Below are positions 25,129 through 39,500 of a stretch of DNA of 64,000 bases, one piece after another. The position numbers and the translations under genes are program-made. Each line of letters starts with the position of its first letter. The first letter of the stretch is position 1. Under the pieces are notes generated by a model. That model worked only from the letters and a program-made list of their open reading frames with translations. It was not told the origin of the DNA and did not search any database. Where the stretch lies: contig NC_134028.1 in the NCBI RefSeq assembly GCF_964204645.1, positions 12,629,001-12,693,000 of the forward strand, read 5' to 3'. This DNA is from Tubulanus polymorphus. Lineage: Eukaryota > Nemertea > Palaeonemertea > Tubulaniformes > Tubulanidae.

Positions 25129-25325
25129 AATGAATGACCAGAACAACAAGTAACAAGGCATATAAACTCACAGGATCTAAATTCAAAACTAAAGATAAAC
25201 GGACTAAGCAATAAAAACAAGGGGTACCGTAGAAAGTTCAGAGTAAAAACAAATTATGTAACTAAGTGAAGTGGACTGAAGAGGGTGGCGATAACAGAGT
25301 GACACATAGTGACATTAACCCAAAT

Positions 25326-25772
25326 CTAATAGAGAGTTGATGTGTATGGATAATAATTGGTTATGTGGAGAAAAAAAACCGTATTTAAATTAGTAGATAA
25401 ATTGGATATCGAAAGTTTACATATTAGGGCTGATTCCACTATGTGTCTCTTATGAATATCTTTACAAGGAAAAATAAGTTTTGAATTCTGAAAGTCAAAT
25501 TGGTGATTGGTTGTAAAGACATGATTTGGTATTCCACTCTCAGGCTTTTGGTTGCGGATATCTATTTTGTGTTCTTTAATACGCTGACTAAGATTACGTC
25601 CCGTTACGCCGATGTACATCATATTACAGTCTTGGCATGGTATCTTATAGACCCCGGACTCAATAAGCTCACGGTTGGGTTTATTTTTGGTTAAAACATT
25701 AGTGAGTTTGTTATTATACTGAAAGACTAATCTAGTGTCGATGGTGCTTAATGTGGGTTTAAAGCGTTCCAA
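25326..25772 (-). pseudogene. Penelope-like element: GIY-YIG endonuclease part
   Basis: 148 codons with the GIY-YIG nuclease domain (GVYKIPCQDCNMMYIGVTGR, then R-KEH), including the Cys pair between the two motifs that marks Penelope-like elements. In the family this domain follows the reverse transcriptase and nicks target DNA. Here only the end of the protein remains; similarity on the minus strand continues weakly upstream to about 25900 but the reverse transcriptase is missing. The last residues run into a degenerate Asn/Tyr-rich tail. A hammerhead-like core lies 200 bp downstream, consistent with a 5'-truncated Penelope-like copy. Confidence 0.85.
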
Positions 25773-26052
25773 AGTAGGTAAATACGGGATAATGATATTC
25801 TTTTGAGATCTGCGTTTTGTGGTCAGGTAATTGCGTCTAAAGTGAGAAATTCGGGCTTTGAACTAAGATATGTCCAAAATTTTGTCTGGATAGGCTAGTT
25901 TCTTGAGGGCAGTTCTTATATGTTAGATTTCTTTATCTAAAAACATTTGATCACAAATACATAGAGCTCGAAGAAAAAATCCTTGGGCTATTCCAATTTT
26001 GATGTTCAAAGGTGCAAATGAGAAAAAATGAAGATAGGCTTCAGCATTTGTC

Positions 26053-26183
<131 letters not shown>

Positions 26184-26959
26184 ACAATATATAACAACCG
26201 TCTTCTCCAAATAGAAGCACCTCTAGGTCAACAGTAACAGAAAACAAAGTCAGATTTTTTTGAATTCTTTATTAAAAAAGAAGGAAATTAGTATTCTCCA
26301 ATCGCAGAGAAATCGCGTCATGTCAAGACATCAAGTTGATCGCGTCATGTCCTGAGTTAGCTAACAAGATAAACCAGGATTGGTACCAAATTATTTTCTT
26401 ATTGAAATTTCTTTTCAATTCTTGTGATTCATACGAATTCAGTTGATGACTTAACTGCCTTCCTAATAAAAAGCAAAAAAGAAATGTTTGGTATTAAAAC
26501 ATGCGCATTTAAAGTCTTTAAAAAAAATGTCAAACCACACGAATTTTACTGGTGACACACGTATCACTCCGGAGAGAGGGTTTGTTTGGAATAGACAATG
26601 ATGTTAATTTAGTAATTAATGGCTTTTTTTCCAATACGTTATTGTATCATGCCATCATAAGAGTTTAAACTATGTGATGATTTCAGATTAAGCCACATCT
26701 CAATGAACACTATCATAAAACAAGTTTGTAACAAAAGCAAATCCGATAAATGCTGCTACAATATAGGTCTAAAAGATAAGAATATTGAATATTGCAGTGA
26801 AATTTGGGGGGATTTTTACCAGGGAGGATGTTAACCAAACATTCATTAATTGACTCACTCATACCAAGCTATGCGACAGAAACTTAAATTAACAATGAGT
26901 AATAATAAAACAATGGGTACCGAAGTAACCGAACCAGTCTAAACAGAACAACGTTATGT

Positions 26960-27360
26960 AACCAATACGAGTAAACTTATTTATCCTTGTAAATACATTC
27001 ATAAGAGACACATAGTTGAATCAGCCCTAATATGTAAACTTTCGAAATCCAATTTATCTACCAATTTGAATACTGGTTTTTCTCCTCATAATCAATTATT
27101 ATCAAGACACATCAACTCTTTATTACATTTGGGTTAATGTCACTATGTGTCACTCTGTTATCTCCATCCTCTTCGGTCCACTTCACTTAGTTAGTCTTAC
27201 ATAATTTGTTTTTACTCTGAACTGTTTAGAATTGCTGTGGTTTCTACGGTACCCCTTGATGTTTTTATTGCTTGGTCTGTTTATCTTTAGTTCTGACACA
27301 TCGAACAATTTTATCGTATAATTTTAAAATTCGAAGTGTGGAATTTCTTCATTTATAACG
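26960..27360 (+). mobile_element. Penelope-like 3' fragment, inverted
   Basis: An inverted, diverged copy of 25030-25450: it carries the same ACACATAGTTGAATCAGCCC coding piece and the same downstream tail ending near GAAGTGTGGAATTTCTTCA. No open nuclease domain remains. Confidence 0.75.
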
Positions 27361-27399
27361 AGTAGTAGTGGGGGTACTATATAGACAAATATATATAGG

Positions 27400-29031
27400 C
27401 AAATAGTCTGCAGATACCAAAGAGCCAGTTTCCAATATAGGCAAATAGTCTCCAGACACCAAAGAGCCAGTTTCCAATATAGGCAAATAGTCTCCAGATA
27501 CCAAAGAGCCAGTTTCCAATATAGGCAAATAGTCTCCAGACATCAAAGAGCCAGTTTCCAATATAGGCAAATAGTCTCCAGATACCAAAGAGCCAGTTTC
27601 CAATATAGGCAAATAGTCTCCAGACATCAAAGAGCCAGTTTCCCATACAGGCAAATAGTCTCCAGATACCAAAGAGCCAGTTTCCAATATAGGCAAATAG
27701 TCTCCAGACATCAAAGAGCCAGTTTCCAATATAGGCAAATAGTCTGCAGATACCAAAGAGCCAGTTTCCAATATAGGCAAATAGTCTCCAGATACCAAAG
27801 AGCCAGTTTCCAATATAGGCAAATAGTCTCCAGACATTAAAGAGCCAGTTTCCTATACAGGCACATAGTCTCCAGACATCAAAGAGCCAGTTTCCAATAT
27901 AGGCAAATAGTCTCCAGACACCAAAGAGCCAGTTTCCAATATAGGCAAATAGTCTCCAGACATCAAAGAGCCAGTTTCCAATATAGGCAAATAGTCTCCA
28001 GATACCAAAGAGCCAGTTTCCAATATAGGCAAATAGTCTCCAGACATCAAAGAGCCAGTTTCCTATACAGGCACATAGTCTCCAGACATCAAAGAGCCAG
28101 TTTCCAATATAGGCAAATAGTCTCCAGACACCAAAGAGCCAGTTTCCAATATAGGCAAATAGTCTCCAGACATCAAAGAGCCAGTTTCCAATATAGGCAA
28201 ATAGTCTCCAGATACCAGATACCAAAGAGCCAGTTTCCAATATAGGCAAATAGTCTCCAGATACCAAAGAGCCAGTTTCCAATATAGGCAAATAGTCTCC
28301 AGATACCAAAGAGCCAGTTTCCAATATAGGCAAATAGTCTCCAGACATCAAAGAGCCAGTTTCCCATACAGGCACATAGTCTCCAGATACCAAAGAGCCA
28401 GTTTCCAATATAGGCAAATAGTCTCCTGACATCAAAGAGCCAGTTTCCAATATAGGCAAATAGTCTCCAGATACCAAAGAGCCAGTTTCCAATATAGGCA
28501 AATAGTCTCCAGATACCAAAGAGCCAGTGACCAATATAGGCAAATAGTCTCCAGACATCAAAGAGCCAGTTTCCTATACAGGCACATAGTCTCCAGACAT
28601 CCAAGAGCCAGTTTCCAATATAGGCAAATAGTCTCCGGACATCAAAGAGCCAGTTTCCAATATAGGCAAATAGTCTCCGGATACCAAAGAGCCAGTTTCC
28701 AATATAGGCAAATATAGTCTCCAGACATCAAAGAGCCAGTTTCCAATATAGGCAAATAGTCTCCAGATACCAAAGAGCCAGTTTCCTATACAGGCACATA
28801 GTCTCCAGATACCAAAGAGCCAGTTTCCAATATAGGCAAATAGTCTCCAGACATCAAATAGCCAGTTTCCAATATAGGCAAATAGTCTCCAGACATGAAA
28901 GAGCCAGTTTCCAATATAGGCAAATAGTCTCCAGATACCAAAGAGCCAGTTTCCAATATAGGCAAATAGTCTCCAGACATCAAAGAGCCAGTTTCCTATA
29001 CAGGCACATAGTATCCAGATACCAAAGAGCC
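27400..29031. repeat. 42-bp minisatellite with 210-bp higher-order period
   Basis: About 39 tandem copies of a 42-bp unit (AGTTTCCAATATAGGCAAAT ... TCAAAGAGCC). Because 42 is divisible by three and the unit lacks stops, the minus strand is open in more than one frame for up to 394 codons (repeating GDYLPILETGSL in one, WRLFAYIGNWLF in another). A variant unit with TATACAGGCACATAG or CATACAGG recurs at about 27642, 27852, 28062, 28363, 28573, 28785 and 28995: spacing 210 bp, five units, apart from one longer gap. There is no promoter, start context or non-repeat coding flank, so I treat it as satellite DNA, not a gene. Confidence 0.95.
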
Positions 29032-29649
29032 AAAAATGCTTTGCTGATGCGGGCTTTTAATTTTAAAAATTTCATAACGCAGGTGGTATTTGATTTCCAT
29101 GAGAAACTAGGGTACTGGTATTTTTTGTGTTACCTACTGTGTCCAAACTGATGGAAAAAATCACGTTAAATCGAGTAGCCCTATTTTCCACATAAAATGT
29201 TCGTAGGACTGCAGAAAAAGAGTTGTTGAATTGCATTAAGATCAAGAAAACTAACTTTTTGGCAAATCATGAGATCCAAAATTGAGACAGAAATGTGAAA
29301 AAAAATGTTTTAATGATTTCAATTTCAATGGAATTTATTCATCATAAATCCAAAGTATAAGATTGTGAATGAATTGATATGAATCGTGTGAGGGACTCAA
29401 AAAGGGGACAACAAATTTTAAAAAGTAATGATTCTTTAAATGATGTTTTGCCGGAAATTCACTTCCTAAGTCCATGGATTAAAAATCATTTATGGTATCA
29501 AATGAATATGACACTAAAATAAATTAGAATTTCATCATCTTGTACATTTGGGACACGGTGTGCCGGTCGTCTCTATCCGCTGAGTTCGGTGTAATCCGCA
29601 CACCGTATTTATATTGCGGTACTTAGTACTGTACTTCGCTTGCGCATAT
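29032..29649. other. Non-coding stretch
   Basis: AT-rich DNA without a gene or repeat that I can define. Confidence 0.5.
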
Positions 29650-32440
29650 GAGAAGCTTGGTTTCCAATATACGCAAATTTGGAGTGAAGTCAATCTTAAG
29701 AATCAGCAGAACATGGCGTCACAAGCCCCGGGGCTTGTCACGCCATATCTGACATGGCGTCACAAGCCCCGAGTAAAATGCAGACTATATATAATTCACG
29801 CGGAACGAAGATATATGTTCGCGTCGAACGGACCACGTTTTTAAGTCCGATACGACGTGTAAAACCTGAATGAGATAATTTCAAGTACCGGTATCAATGT
29901 GTAATAAATTTCTATTTTTTCTTAACTTATTGTCTAAATATATACTTACTAAATATTGTCTAAATATATGTACTTATACGTTATTTTGAAGTATTCCGTT
30001 CAGTGCAACCACTTTGAAAGAAAATTATCTCCCGTTTTTACTTCATAACTATATTCAGATGCATATATATCGAAAGATTTTTATGTAAAATTCTTCGAAT
30101 ATGTTTTTCACAGGTTTCCGTTGTGGTGCGAGACGATCAGGAGATCATCAGCTACATTTACATAAGCGATTTTTGTATATTTTTACATAGGAACAAAATA
30201 GAAACAACGATTTATAAACCTATTTCTAAGACTTAATGATTATTGTACTAATTTAAGATAATCAGTCACAATTATTCATTTATTTCTACGGAAAACTGAT
30301 CGGGTCCTCTCACACCATGTAAAAGGCAAATCGCGATTTTTCTAGCAGTATTTGTTTTTTTTCTTAGACTTTATGATTATGAACAATATATAACTAATTG
30401 AAACTAAAGATATGATTAGTGACAATTAATTGCTTCCATAGAAAACTGATCGCGTACTCTCACGCCATATGGCGGCAGAACACTTTGGGGCCTGACACGC
30501 CATGTAGAGACAGCGTGGTTTTAGGAGCTTTTTGTAACAGTACTTGCTTTTTTTTCTAAGACTAAATAATTGACAAATCATATAGAAGGATTAATCTTTG
30601 AACATTTAAGACAATTAGTGACAATTATTCATTTGTTTGTATGGAAAATCGTTCGGGTCTTCTCACGCCATGTCTCAATTGAATCTATTCTGCAGACCGT
30701 TTGGGGCCTGACACGCCATATTGGCTGCAGAACATTTGGGGCCTGACACGCCATGTAGAAGACAGCGTGATTCGAGGAGCTTTTTGAAACAATATTTGCC
30801 TTTTTTCTAAGTCTAAATGATTGACAAACTGATAAATCTTTGAATATTTATGATAATTAGTGACAATTATTCATTTGTTTGTAGGAAAACTGATCGGGTC
30901 CTCTCACGCCATGTCTTTATTGAAGTTATTCTGCAGACCGTTTGGGGCCTGACACGCCATATTGACTGCAGACTGTTTGGGGCTTGACACGCCATGTAGA
31001 AGACAGCGTGATTTTAAGAGCTTTTTGAAACAATGTTTGCCTTTTTTCTAAGTCTAAATGATTAACAAACCATGTAGAATGATAAATCTTTGAATATTTA
31101 TGATAATTAGTGACAATTATTCATTTGTTTGTTCGGAAAATCGATCGGGTCCTCTCACGCCATGTCTCAATTGAAGTTATTCTGCAGACCGTTTGGGGCT
31201 TGACACGCCATGTAGAAGACAGCGTGATTTTAAGAGCTTTTTGAAACAATATTTGCCTTTTTTCTAAGTCTAAATATTGACAAACCATGTAGAATGATAA
31301 ATCTTTGAATATTTATGATAATTAGTGACAATTATTCATTTGTTTGTAGGAAAACTGATCGGGTCCTCTCACGCCATGTTTCAATTGAAGCTATTCTGCA
31401 GACCATTTGGGGCCTGACACGCCATATTGGCTGCAGAACATTCGGGGCTTGACACGCCATAGAAGACAAATCGCGGTTTTTCTAGCAGTATTTGTTTTGT
31501 TTTCTAACACTTTGTGATTATCAAATCATGGACAATATATAAACTAATTGACACTAAAGAAATGATTAGTGACAATTAATTGCTTCCATAGAAAACCGAT
31601 CGGGTCCTCTCACGCTATATTGGCTGCAGAACATTTGGGGCCTGACACGCCATGTAGAAGACAGCGTGATTTTAGGAGCTTTTTGTTTTTTTCTAAGACT
31701 AAATGATTGACAAACCATATAGAATGATTAATCTTTGAACATTTATGTTAGTTAGTGACAATTATTCATTTATTTCGGGTCCTCTCAAGCCATGTCTCAA
31801 TTGAAGCTATTCTGCAGACCGTTTGGGGCCTGACACGCCATGTAGAAGGCTTAGCGATTTTAGGAGCCATATGACTGCAGATCACACTAGATTTGAGCCT
31901 GGCTCACCATATATGTTTTTCTAACATTATCCATGTTCTTCTAAGACTAATTGATCAACAAATCATGTGAAATAGATGAATGATTCATAAGATAGTTAAT
32001 AAAAAGTTAATGTAAGATAGTTAATTAAAATCTTTATTCTGTAAAACTCATTCAGTAGATATATATGTAATGTTTTTGTATTTTTCATATGCTGGCGAAA
32101 TATATGATTGTTTAAATTGTGTTTCAAAATGTGTGTACACTGCATTAGATTAACAAACAACGATCAATTTCTATTCTGTAAAACTCATTTTAGTGTAAAT
32201 GCGATGTAATATGTAGTTCTTATTATGTATATATAATACGTTGTAAATCATCTAAGACAAATTAATATCCAACCGAATATTTCAACTTCGGAAGAAAAAC
32301 CCGCGAGACGTAGTCGACGTTTCATCTCCTGCATAGGATTTGATTTTCATTTTACGTTTACCACATGGCGTGTCAGGCCCCAATATGGCGTGACAAGCCT
32401 CGGGGCTTGTGACGCCATATGCAGCAGGTCTTAAGATTGC
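29650..32440. repeat. Subterminal repeat array rich in CACGCCAT
   Basis: From about 30100 to 31900 a unit of roughly 190-250 bp recurs about seven times. Each holds GACACGCCAT, GTAGAAGACAGCG and GACAATTATTCATTTGTTT blocks. The left edge (29660-29780) is an inverted copy of the right end of the 10.9-kb element (CCAATATACGCAAATTT, GGCGTCACAAGCCCC). Dense short repeats next to a terminus are often transposase binding sites; that role is inferred here. Confidence 0.8.
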
Positions 32441-32534
32441 CCTAGATGCAAATTTGCGTATATTGGAAGTTGTATGGTGGCTCCGCGGCTCGGGACAACC
32501 CTTTCTCGCCATGTTCGTCTTTTTCCGGCTCATG

Positions 32535-35397
32535 CATATGCTAATGAGCGTTTTTAGTCATGTGATCTGGGCGAGTTTATTTTTTGCGGGTTGGTTAGGT
32601 TATGCAAACACGTGTGGCTAGCTACCATTTTGCCGCCAACTCTGAGTCTGAAGAACTCCCGAACTCTCGTAAAATGCCGTTTTTTTTAGTCGGGATTGGC
32701 AAGAAATCACTTTTGTACGTCTTAGACTGAAGCGTAAGCGTGAGTACAATTACCACGTAGTGTTATTTAAGATGATGCGCTTTTTGTAAAGAAATTGGTA
32801 ACGCTTTGAAAAACCGCACATATCTTCGATCCCGTAGCATGGATGGATGATGGAGAGAACCAACGGCACCGCGCTCTCCTCGTGTGCGCGGCGCGGGGGG
32901 AGGTACACAACGCCTAATGTTGCTCTCTGTCGGAAATGCTCAATAAGGTAAGTCATGGACAGTAACCCTTCATTCAGCTAGTTCGAAATGAATTAAAGAC
33001 CTAATGCGCAGTTGCTTTTTTTAGTTGAACTGAATTTTTGGGAAGAGAGTTCATGGTCCGTCCCGCAGTTTTCATCAATCATGGCTGAATATGTAGGTAG
33101 TTGGAAAGGAAAGTAGGACATGGACATGGAGTGGAGGTAGGCCTAGATCAAACTTTTTATTTACACAATAACTAGTCCACATATAAGTCGTACTTGTTGG
33201 ACCCAATCAAATTTATTGAACTTACCCGATGTACGGCTTATAGATAAGTTGAATATTTTCGATTTTTATGAAATTTACTTTGGTTAAAAACCGGACCAAT
33301 GGCAATGCATACTGAAAAAGCAATTTGTGCGAGTTTCACTGAATACCATTCACTGTCCTACCGGTTTTCAAACTAATCCTATTGGATTGTTCATGTAACA
33401 TTTTCATTTCAGAGTGTGTTCAAGGAGCTTTGCAAGATTACCCAACATTATTGAATGGTTTTTGGTCTGTCAGATAATTCAAATGCGCATGACATTGAAC
33501 GTGGTCAAGAAATTGCTGCAAATCGAAGGATCTATACTTCTTGGTTTATTCGGTGTACGCGACAAATCATCCACTCGGTAGATTTAAACCAGGATACAGA
33601 ATATGACGAAGCAAATTTGTGGTCTCAACGAATGCAGTTAATCATCCTAAGTCTAATCGGTAATTTATAGCCTGCTTGGCTGAATGCAATTCCGGCTTAT
33701 TCTGTTTTACCGGGAGTTAATGGGGTCAATTTTGAGGTCTAAATCCTGAGTTCTGTACAGATGGTTCCGTTTGCATTTTTATTGAAATTTCTGTAGTACA
33801 CCTTCGGTAGGGTTCTGTCAAACAGGTTTTTGATCAATGGATGTGTTTCATCAGTTTAGTAAAAAGGGAAAAAGGTTTATCTTCGAGACGTGTAGACATT
33901 TTCAGCCACAATACAAACAATAATAACATAATATAATATTTAATTAACGTTGAACTGTATTGACAGATTACAGACAAGATAACATAGATACATAGAGGTT
34001 TGCACTATTTACAATTACATTATTTTTTCATGAACATTAAGCATTACAGTGTACGCAATTGCACTTAGGCCACACCAAAAGAAAACCCTGTTTCTCGGGC
34101 CCGACCGACCCGATATTTCCCCATTTCAAATAATCATTTTCAGAATAAAATATAATCGCCTACCGACCCTTTTTCAAAATTTTAGGTCAAATAACTCTTT
34201 TCAAAAATATATATGTGGCCGACCGAACTCCTTTCTCGTAAATATTTTTTTACCAAATAATTATGTCGGCACAGATCAGCATCATAAAAACATTTTATTA
34301 TATCGGATTTAAAATTTGATTCTGGAAATGGCGCAGCCATGCTCAGACAATAGTAGATAAAAACCGACAATAAAAAGAAAAACTATCAACTTAATTCTAT
34401 GAGCCATTTTCAAAAACTGATTTAGTTTTTGAAAATTGCTCATAGAATTGAGTTGAAACGTTAAGCTACCAGATAGTTTTTCTTTTTATTGTGGGTTTTT
34501 ATCTACTATTGATATTGGACAGCCACTTGTCTATGGAAACCAAAATGCTCAGACAACTTTGATGGCGACTTTGGATTATCCTTTTATTATTGTGGTCTAC
34601 TAGCTGTTAATCATATTCCTGACTAAAAATTTAGTCCAGTAAAAATTATTTACGGCAACCTACCCACTGATAGAAGAATGAATGATATTTTTTTTCTATA
34701 AAAAGTAAAAAAAATGTCCTGCCTACCTACCCATTTTGGTGATTGCCCTGCCCAAGGAAATTTCACTTAAAAACAAATGTGTAAACATGGCTAATTATGG
34801 CGAACAACAATTGTCGCCACTTGGCCGTATCGAATATTTACGGGTCAGATAAAAACAAGAGCCCCAAGGGGCACTCGGACTAGTCAATACCTAATAATTA
34901 ACACAATAGCATATCAAGGTCATCCATCCGATTTGAGAAAAAGCTTTTTTCTATATTCTTTCTATTTTCTATATTTCTTTCTTCTATATTGAAATAAAAT
35001 TTTAGATCTTAAAATAAAACCCGGAAGTAAAACAGTTGAAATTACCGCGGGTTCACGTGAACACCTGCTGATCTCTGCGGCGAAGCCAATCATAGAGGAG
35101 TCTTTGCTTTCTGATTGGCTTTTTAAAACAGATATTATTGCGATCAGATTTTCGTGAAAAAGCTCATAAATTTTAACGAGGCCCTTTTTCAAAATTCAGC
35201 TACGTAGAGTTTGGAGAATGGGTAATGCTTTAATGAGTGATTTGTATGAATATATGCTCAGTTGCACAGTCAAAGAGCCTTCGTTCTGGAAACAATGTCA
35301 TTTAAATTCGATACTTAGAAATAAACCAGTTTAGATGATATATACATGTACATCAAATGATTGAAGTAAATGAATTTCTAAGATATGATTGGATAAT
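32535..35397. other. Left interior of the IS630-type transposon, no clear gene
   Basis: An exon-like piece with a TTTTCATTTCAG acceptor and an open frame lies at about 33414-33670 (plus), but I recognise no family and two of three frames are closed. 34340-34510 is a ~75-bp-arm hairpin. 34067-34740 is a MITE copy described separately. Nothing else is supported. Confidence 0.5.
34067..34740. mobile_element. MITE copy 1 (CACCAAAA family), with internal insertion
   Basis: It starts GGCCACACCAAAAGAAAACC and ends CCTACCCATTTTGGTG. The inner ~460 bp (about 34160-34620), including a fold-back hairpin, are absent from the inverted second copy at 36185-36413 and so were inserted later. Confidence 0.65.
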
Positions 35398-36533
35398 TTA
35401 CGGTTCCAAAAAGTACATTGATTTGCATAGAATATCTTCACATCTTTTGCATTTGAAATTTTCTGAATCATGATTGGTTAAACAAGAAACATGGAACCAA
35501 CGATCACACATACTACAAGCTACCCATTCAACCAGCTGATCATCTCCACAATCATCCTTCTCTCCACACACTGCACAAACCTCATTCTCGCTCTCATCTC
35601 CCTCACTAGATATATTTCCATCTTTCTCACTGTCATGTTCCGCACCCTGATTCTCTCTCTCATTTTCTCTCTCATCCTCACTCTCATCACTATCATTCAG
35701 ATTTATTACAATATGATTAGTTTCAAAATTTTTTACTAGATTGTCTGATAATTTGTCCTTAATCCATAATTCGTTTTCGATTTTCTTCACATGATCCTCG
35801 TAGTTTCTCCAATTTTCCGCCGTGACTTGTTCTCTCCCTTCAATGATTAGCTTTTCCACATCCTTCAGTTTATTTGTTGTGTTTCTTTTCTTTGCATATG
35901 CTTTCATCTGGTGCCAAACCATTTCAATTGGGTTGAGCTCGCAATGTTTGACTGGTAATATCAGTAGCTCGTCTCCAGAATCGAGAATCAGCTGCTCTGA
36001 TTTGTAAAGTTTATTTGGTGACTGAGTTTGACATAGTTTAACAAGTTGTTGTTTGTTTAGATTTTGGTCGTATGTCACTTTTTTCTTTTCCAACCATCTC
36101 TGAAAAAGAAAATTTAATGTTATTAGCATCATAAGCATACCAAATAGATACTTCATTCCTTGAACCTGTATGGCACTGTAATAAATGAATGATCCCAAAA
36201 TGGGTAGGTAGGTAGGACATTTATTTTCTGTATAGAAAAAAAATATCGGTTATTCTTCTATCAGTGGGTAGGTCGCCGTAAATAGTTTTTACTGGACTAA
36301 ATTTTTAGTCAGGAATATGATAATTATATTTTATTCTGAAAATGATTATTTGAAATGACGAAATATCAGGTCGGTCGGGCCCGAGAAACAGGGTTTTCTT
36401 TTGGTGTGGCCTAATGCAATGGTTTTCTGAGATGTTTTCTGAGACATGGGGTTTTCCCTTGGTTTAAATCTTATATGATGGAATTTATTATTTTGAAACC
36501 AGTTTTGAAAAAGTGATTTCATAAATTCTGATG

Positions 36534-36583
<50 letters not shown>

Positions 36584-39500
36584 ATATGTCTTTAAATTTT
36601 TCAAAACTGGCCATCTACTTTTTTTAATACCTTGATCTCTTCTTTACTCTGTGAGCTTTTTGGAGCCTGACTTTCCTTTACTAAGCAGAGATGATATGAC
36701 GCTTGGTCCATGACTATAAGGGAAGGTTCCTCTAATGCTGGAATCAATTGGTCCTCGAGCCATGTTTCGAATATGTCTCCTGAAAAGCACATAGAATATG
36801 ATTAGTTTCGAAATTGATGATTGATGTAGGCTGTAGGCGATCAGCATTTTTCATACGACTATTAGAGAGTGATATTTTTGATGGGTATACTTTTTTGAGA
36901 TATCAGTTGTCACACAATCAGAGCAATTTATGCTATGGAGGGGCTGGCTGCTCAAAGGTTGTTTTAAATCAACTTTTGAGCAACCGGCCCCTGGGCCTAG
37001 TTTCACAAAAGTTTCACAGTTTGAGTTTAACTCAAACTTCATGTTTTCAACGAGGACAATAATTCAAACTTAACCAATAGGACCCTTGCCAGATATTTAC
37101 CACCAAAACTGACTGAGCTAGGCAATCTGATATGCTCTGAAGCCAAGTTGAAATAGACATTAATATGGATATTGAAAACAAAGACTTAATAATATTTACC
37201 ATCCATTTGGTGATGATAATCTCCAGAACCATTTTTTGCTTCAAAAACCAGGTTTGCACCTGGCACAAAGCCATTTCGACTTCCTGCATCTAAAATGATT
37301 AGGCGTGCACCTTTACCATTTTGCTCTACTCGTCCGCAATCCTTACATGGTGGATGGGAAAAGTTTGTCATTCCTTTTTCCCAATTTTCTGTCCATTCGC
37401 CTGTTGAAGATAATAGTGATTCCAGGTTTAAAAACAGGTAACATACAATGTACTTTGTCTTAGCAGAGATAAGATGCATGTGAAAAATATGGGGAAAAAA
37501 TTTCTGAAAACTTAATTTTTGTATGAAAATTTTTTTTCGAACATTTTTGCCTGGTAATTTCTTTATACAGTCAACCCCGATATACCGCCCTCCCATTTAC
37601 CGCCATCCCCGCCTTCTGCCAGGTTTTCTCAATGTAATATCTCAATACCAATACATAGTAATACACCCCCGATACACCCCCTATATTCTCTATACCGTCA
37701 ATATTGTTCTGCATCGATGTGGGCAGTATATCGTGGGGGTTGACTGTAGTTTTACTTGTAGGCTGTATATGTTCTTCTATCTGTGGGCTCTAATGCTAAG
37801 TTATTCTACTATTCAACACCCCCATATGGTGACCATATAGTTTAACTAAGGCTAAAAAAAATTGATACCTTGTTTCTCCGCTCTGCTGAGCTTAAATGTT
37901 GACCCGGCCGGCCGCCTATCTACTTTATACATTACTTTTTTAAAAATCGTGATCAATTTTACCATTACAGACCCGGCCGCTATAGAAATGAACTGTTTAC
38001 AAAATTTATTACATATTACAAAAATGACCCAGCCGCTGCGGAGAAACAAGGTATCATTTTTGTTTAGCTTAATGTCCTTAAAACTCACCAAAATCATGGA
38101 AGATGTCATGAGCTACAACTTTGTAATTGATTGTGGTAACAAAATATGCATAGGTACAAATGTAATATAGAAATAATAAGTTATTGTATTATTCAACGCC
38201 CCCTGGTGGCCACATGCAAAAACCAATGACCTTGAAACTCACCTAAATCATAGAACACGTTATGGGCTACAACTTTCCAATTGAATATAGTAACACAATA
38301 ATGCTTAGTTATCAATTTAATGTGGAAAAACTTTTTCCTACCTACGAATGAGTACTGATGACACCAAGATGGCCGCCAATTGGCTGATCAAAAATACCTG
38401 TCTCAGGTATAAAACATCCCTTTCCAAAGAATATCAATCAGCAATTGCAATGAGAAATGGCAAACCAGTAGGAAGCTACAGGACTCGGAATTCGGGCCAA
38501 AATTAACATTTTTGGGCACTTAAAAGGTCCTAGGACGGCCATCTTGAGTAAGGTTGACCCAATTTTTGTTATACTGATGGGCCCTTGGTAGATTCAAATA
38601 CAAACGAATGATCAAGGTAATTGATCAAAGCGTCTTCAAAATTTCCCTCCAACACTTTAAAAATGTGTAAAAAGTGCTAATTTTGGCGAACATCAATGGC
38701 TGCCAGTCGGCCATCTTGATTGTGACAGGGCTAGTTTTTGGGCTGAAGATGTGTCTAGGGTAGATACATGTATAAACCAAATATCAAGACATTACCTTGA
38801 AGCGTCTTCAAAACTTCCCAAAATAACTGGATTCCGTCTACGGACGGACGAAAAGTGAACGCAATAGCCCGCTGGGACTAAGGCTAAACAAAAATGATAC
38901 CTTGTTTCTCCGCAGCGGCTGGGTCATTTTTTTTTAAATATGATGAAATTTATAAACAGTTCATTTCTATAGCGGCCGGGTCTGTTATGGTAAAATTGAT
39001 CACGATTTTAAAAAAAGTGATGTATAGGGTAGATAGGTTGCCGGCCGGGTCAACATTTAAGCTCAGCAGAGCGGAGAAACAAGGTATCAATTTTTTTTAG
39101 CCTAAAGTCCCAAGTGGGCTAAAAATATGGCATTGTGAAAATGTGGGAACCCTTAATCCCTAACTTAGGCTTAGTGTTTTAAAGTTTCACCTTGCATTGT
39201 ATCTCTTGAATTTATCCTCGTTTCATCCAAATATACGATCTGTTTGTTCTCCTGTCTAGCTTTTTTTATTTTCCGTAGATAGTTTCTTCTTTGGCGTACA
39301 ATGTCGGGTCTTTCATGACTAAAGCTGAAAGAAGATACAATGATTTTAGATATTGATCAATTTGACACATCAATCTTAGGGCATACTGGAAGGGAACAGG
39401 GATAATCATTATACAAAGGCCTATGAAACATCAGATAATTAATCAAAATTATCGGATATAAAACTGTTTTGCCTACCGTTTTCCACTTTTCTTCAGCCAC

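Larger units (their letters stand above)
37796..39125. repeat. Dispersed ~1 kb repeat, copy B, interrupted by two MITEs
   Basis: Matches 1755-2640 once MITEs at 37850-38069 and 38882-39102 are removed. It lies in a transposase intron. The right MITE splits GGGACTAAAGTCCC, which is unbroken in copy A. Confidence 0.88.

Noticed and set aside
27377-28604. Long open frames (up to 394 codons) on the minus strand
   Set aside because: They follow from a 42-bp stop-free tandem repeat; more than one frame is open and there is no non-repeat coding context.
27400-29031. CRISPR array
   Set aside because: Units are directly adjacent with no unique spacers, and the genome is eukaryotic.
33414-33670. Exon of an unknown gene
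   Set aside because: An acceptor-like TTTCAG and an open frame exist, but no family is recognisable and the frame changes within the piece; left as unassigned.
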